A program made the position numbers and the translations under genes. From the NCBI GenBank assembly GCA_010645155.1, contig JAAGOF010000204.1, forward strand, positions 211,321 to 275,320: a DNA stretch of 64,000 bases, read 5' to 3'. The DNA is from Tigriopus japonicus (Eukaryota; Arthropoda; Copepoda; Harpacticoida; Harpacticidae). This document shows positions 62,592 through 64,000 of this stretch, piece by piece (positions within the stretch are counted from its first letter, which is position 1; each line of letters starts with the position of its first letter). Below the pieces are notes generated by a model, which saw nothing but the letters and a program-made list of their open reading frames with translations, had not been told where the DNA came from and searched no databases.

Positions 62592-64000
62592 TAATCTCGA
62601 CCGACTCGCACCAAGATGGAAATGAGTGTTTATGGCTAGGACGAGTGAGAAGACAAGGACCATAAAAAGCGTGATTCAAAGAGTGAAATTAAGCCCAGGG
62701 TCAGTCATATTTGTCATAAATCTTCCGTCATCAGCTTTTTACCCCTGGTGCAGGCCCAAAAGAAAACGTATGAAGACGACTGTCGCCATGGCCAGTGATG
62801 ACAAAGTGACTTCAAATGACGCTACGCCTTTACAAAATTTGAACAAGGATGGCCAGAAGTTCTTGACATATTTTTTTTCATCTTTCTCCGTGACCTTAAC
62901 GGCACTTACGCAACGTCATCATCATCAACATCCAACCGAGGGAGACCTCTCGTCCCAAGTTGATTCTCCTCCTATTCTTAACTGCAATGCAAAGGCGATT
63001 GACGGAAGGAAAAAAGAATACACATACAAAGAAAGAACTAGTGTTTCGTGACACCCTTTTATCCTAACGTCCCGTGAAACGCTATGTAGTAGCGAGACCG
63101 GCCATGCATCACATCTCGATGTTGCGATATGAACAAGACGATGGAGAAAGAGGCAGCTTGAAGTCTTGGCTGAACTTGGAAATGAGTGGCAGGTCCCGCC
63201 CCACTAATGGCCTCCATGGACTTGAACTTTTGGCTTCAAAGTACGTGCGTGTGGTCCCGCCCAAGAAGATGTTCTTGAAACCGTGTCAGTAACGACATCG
63301 ACAGGATTACGATGTGCCTGACACCTCGTGATGATGAGGCAAGATCGGATCTCCTAATTTTCGCCATCCTTCCCATTTGTGTGAGTGGGTATTTTTGCAT
63401 CAAGAAACCTCATCTCTCCCATTCCACACAAACCTTTGCCCCACTCACTCAGTCAGACAGTCAGTCAGTAAGTCAGGCAAGTCAGTCAAGTCAGTCAGTG
63501 AATCATCATTTGAGCGGAGGAAAAGTGGAAAAGACAGGAAGTTTGACAAAGAAGAATTATGACATTGCTTACTTTGACAATTGACTTGATTTTCACTCAT
63601 GAGAAACGGCGACCGAACAAACTCTCACTCGCTCTCGTTTTCCCCTCTAATTTGCTCGACAAGTAGCGCATTATTCGTGCCTCGTTTGGAAGTCCCCCGC
63701 AAACATTGGCTTAGTTTTTGACAAACTATTTCCTTGTATGTGTGATCTATTCATCCCATGAGAAAGTGAAACGACCCCGGAGAATTTTGTTTTTCTTCCT
63801 TTTTTGAGCCAATTTTCAGAGTCTCGGTCATGGTTTACTTATTCATTTTGGTCCAATTTACCGACTTGCCGCCGAATCCAGCCTTGAGCCACGAGTCAGT
63901 TTTTTTGCGACTCGTATTTTGTTCGCAATTGGAGAAAGTTTTACTGAGTAGCATTCCCATGAAAGTTGGTATTTATTTCTTTGGAAAAGGGTTATGCCAA
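62592..64000 (+). other. Downstream of the rau-like stop: 3' UTR or spacer
   Basis: I noticed no AATAAA or ATTAAA hexamer here, so the transcript end is not placed. A frame at 62626-63051 (141 codons) contains an acceptor-like TTTACCCCTGGTGCAG ending at 62752 and then a polar segment (SDDKVTSNDATPLQNLN). This could be an alternative exon or chance. A CAGT microsatellite lies at about 63446-63500. Frames at 63074-63292 and 63312-63584 are unrecognised. Confidence 0.35.
63446..63500. repeat. CAGT-type microsatellite
   Basis: Imperfect tandem CAGT/AAGTCAGT units. They generate a Ser/Gln-rich artefact frame on the + strand. Confidence 0.75.

Overview
This window looks like nuclear DNA from an invertebrate, most likely an arthropod; a copepod such as Tigriopus is my guess, and the species is not established. 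The evidence is an AT-leaning composition, long gene-poor spacers, GT-AG introns, many small inverted-repeat transposons and one clear gene of animal signalling type. Two runs of N (25787-25893 and 40025-40151) show that it is a scaffolded shotgun assembly. Both gaps are flanked by near-identical direct copies of the same sequence, which suggests unmerged haplotypes.

The only gene I can support well is at the right end on the + strand. It is a two-exon coding region (59628-60946 joined to 62285-62591) for a 541-residue protein with a poly-serine N-terminus, two tandem Ras-association domains, an acidic and serine-rich linker and a C-terminal end that fits a class II PDZ ligand. This layout matches the Drosophila Ras-binding adaptor Rau. 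A non-coding 5' exon with a short upstream ORF precedes it.

The left and middle parts (about 1-44 kb) are mainly anonymous spacer. They carry a palindromic MITE family (10.0-14.8 kb), a large foldback element (28.75-29.24 kb) with a diverged relative near 48 kb, and small hairpin elements at 28.6, 30.85 and 32.3 kb. There are also a few unrecognised open frames, of which a 251-codon minus-strand frame at 38.2-39.0 kb is the longest.

The 44.5-49.9 kb part is a transposon cluster. A hAT-like non-autonomous element with a perfect 8-bp target duplication (44509-46301) is interrupted by a pogo/Tigger-like element with TA duplications (44868-45944). A 149-bp pogo-like MITE (46324-46472) follows, and then a second hAT-like MITE (49581-49898). 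No transposase was seen, so all of these look non-autonomous. A further observation is a strong excess of the 7-mer TGGAACA/TGTTCCA across roughly 0.8-47 kb.
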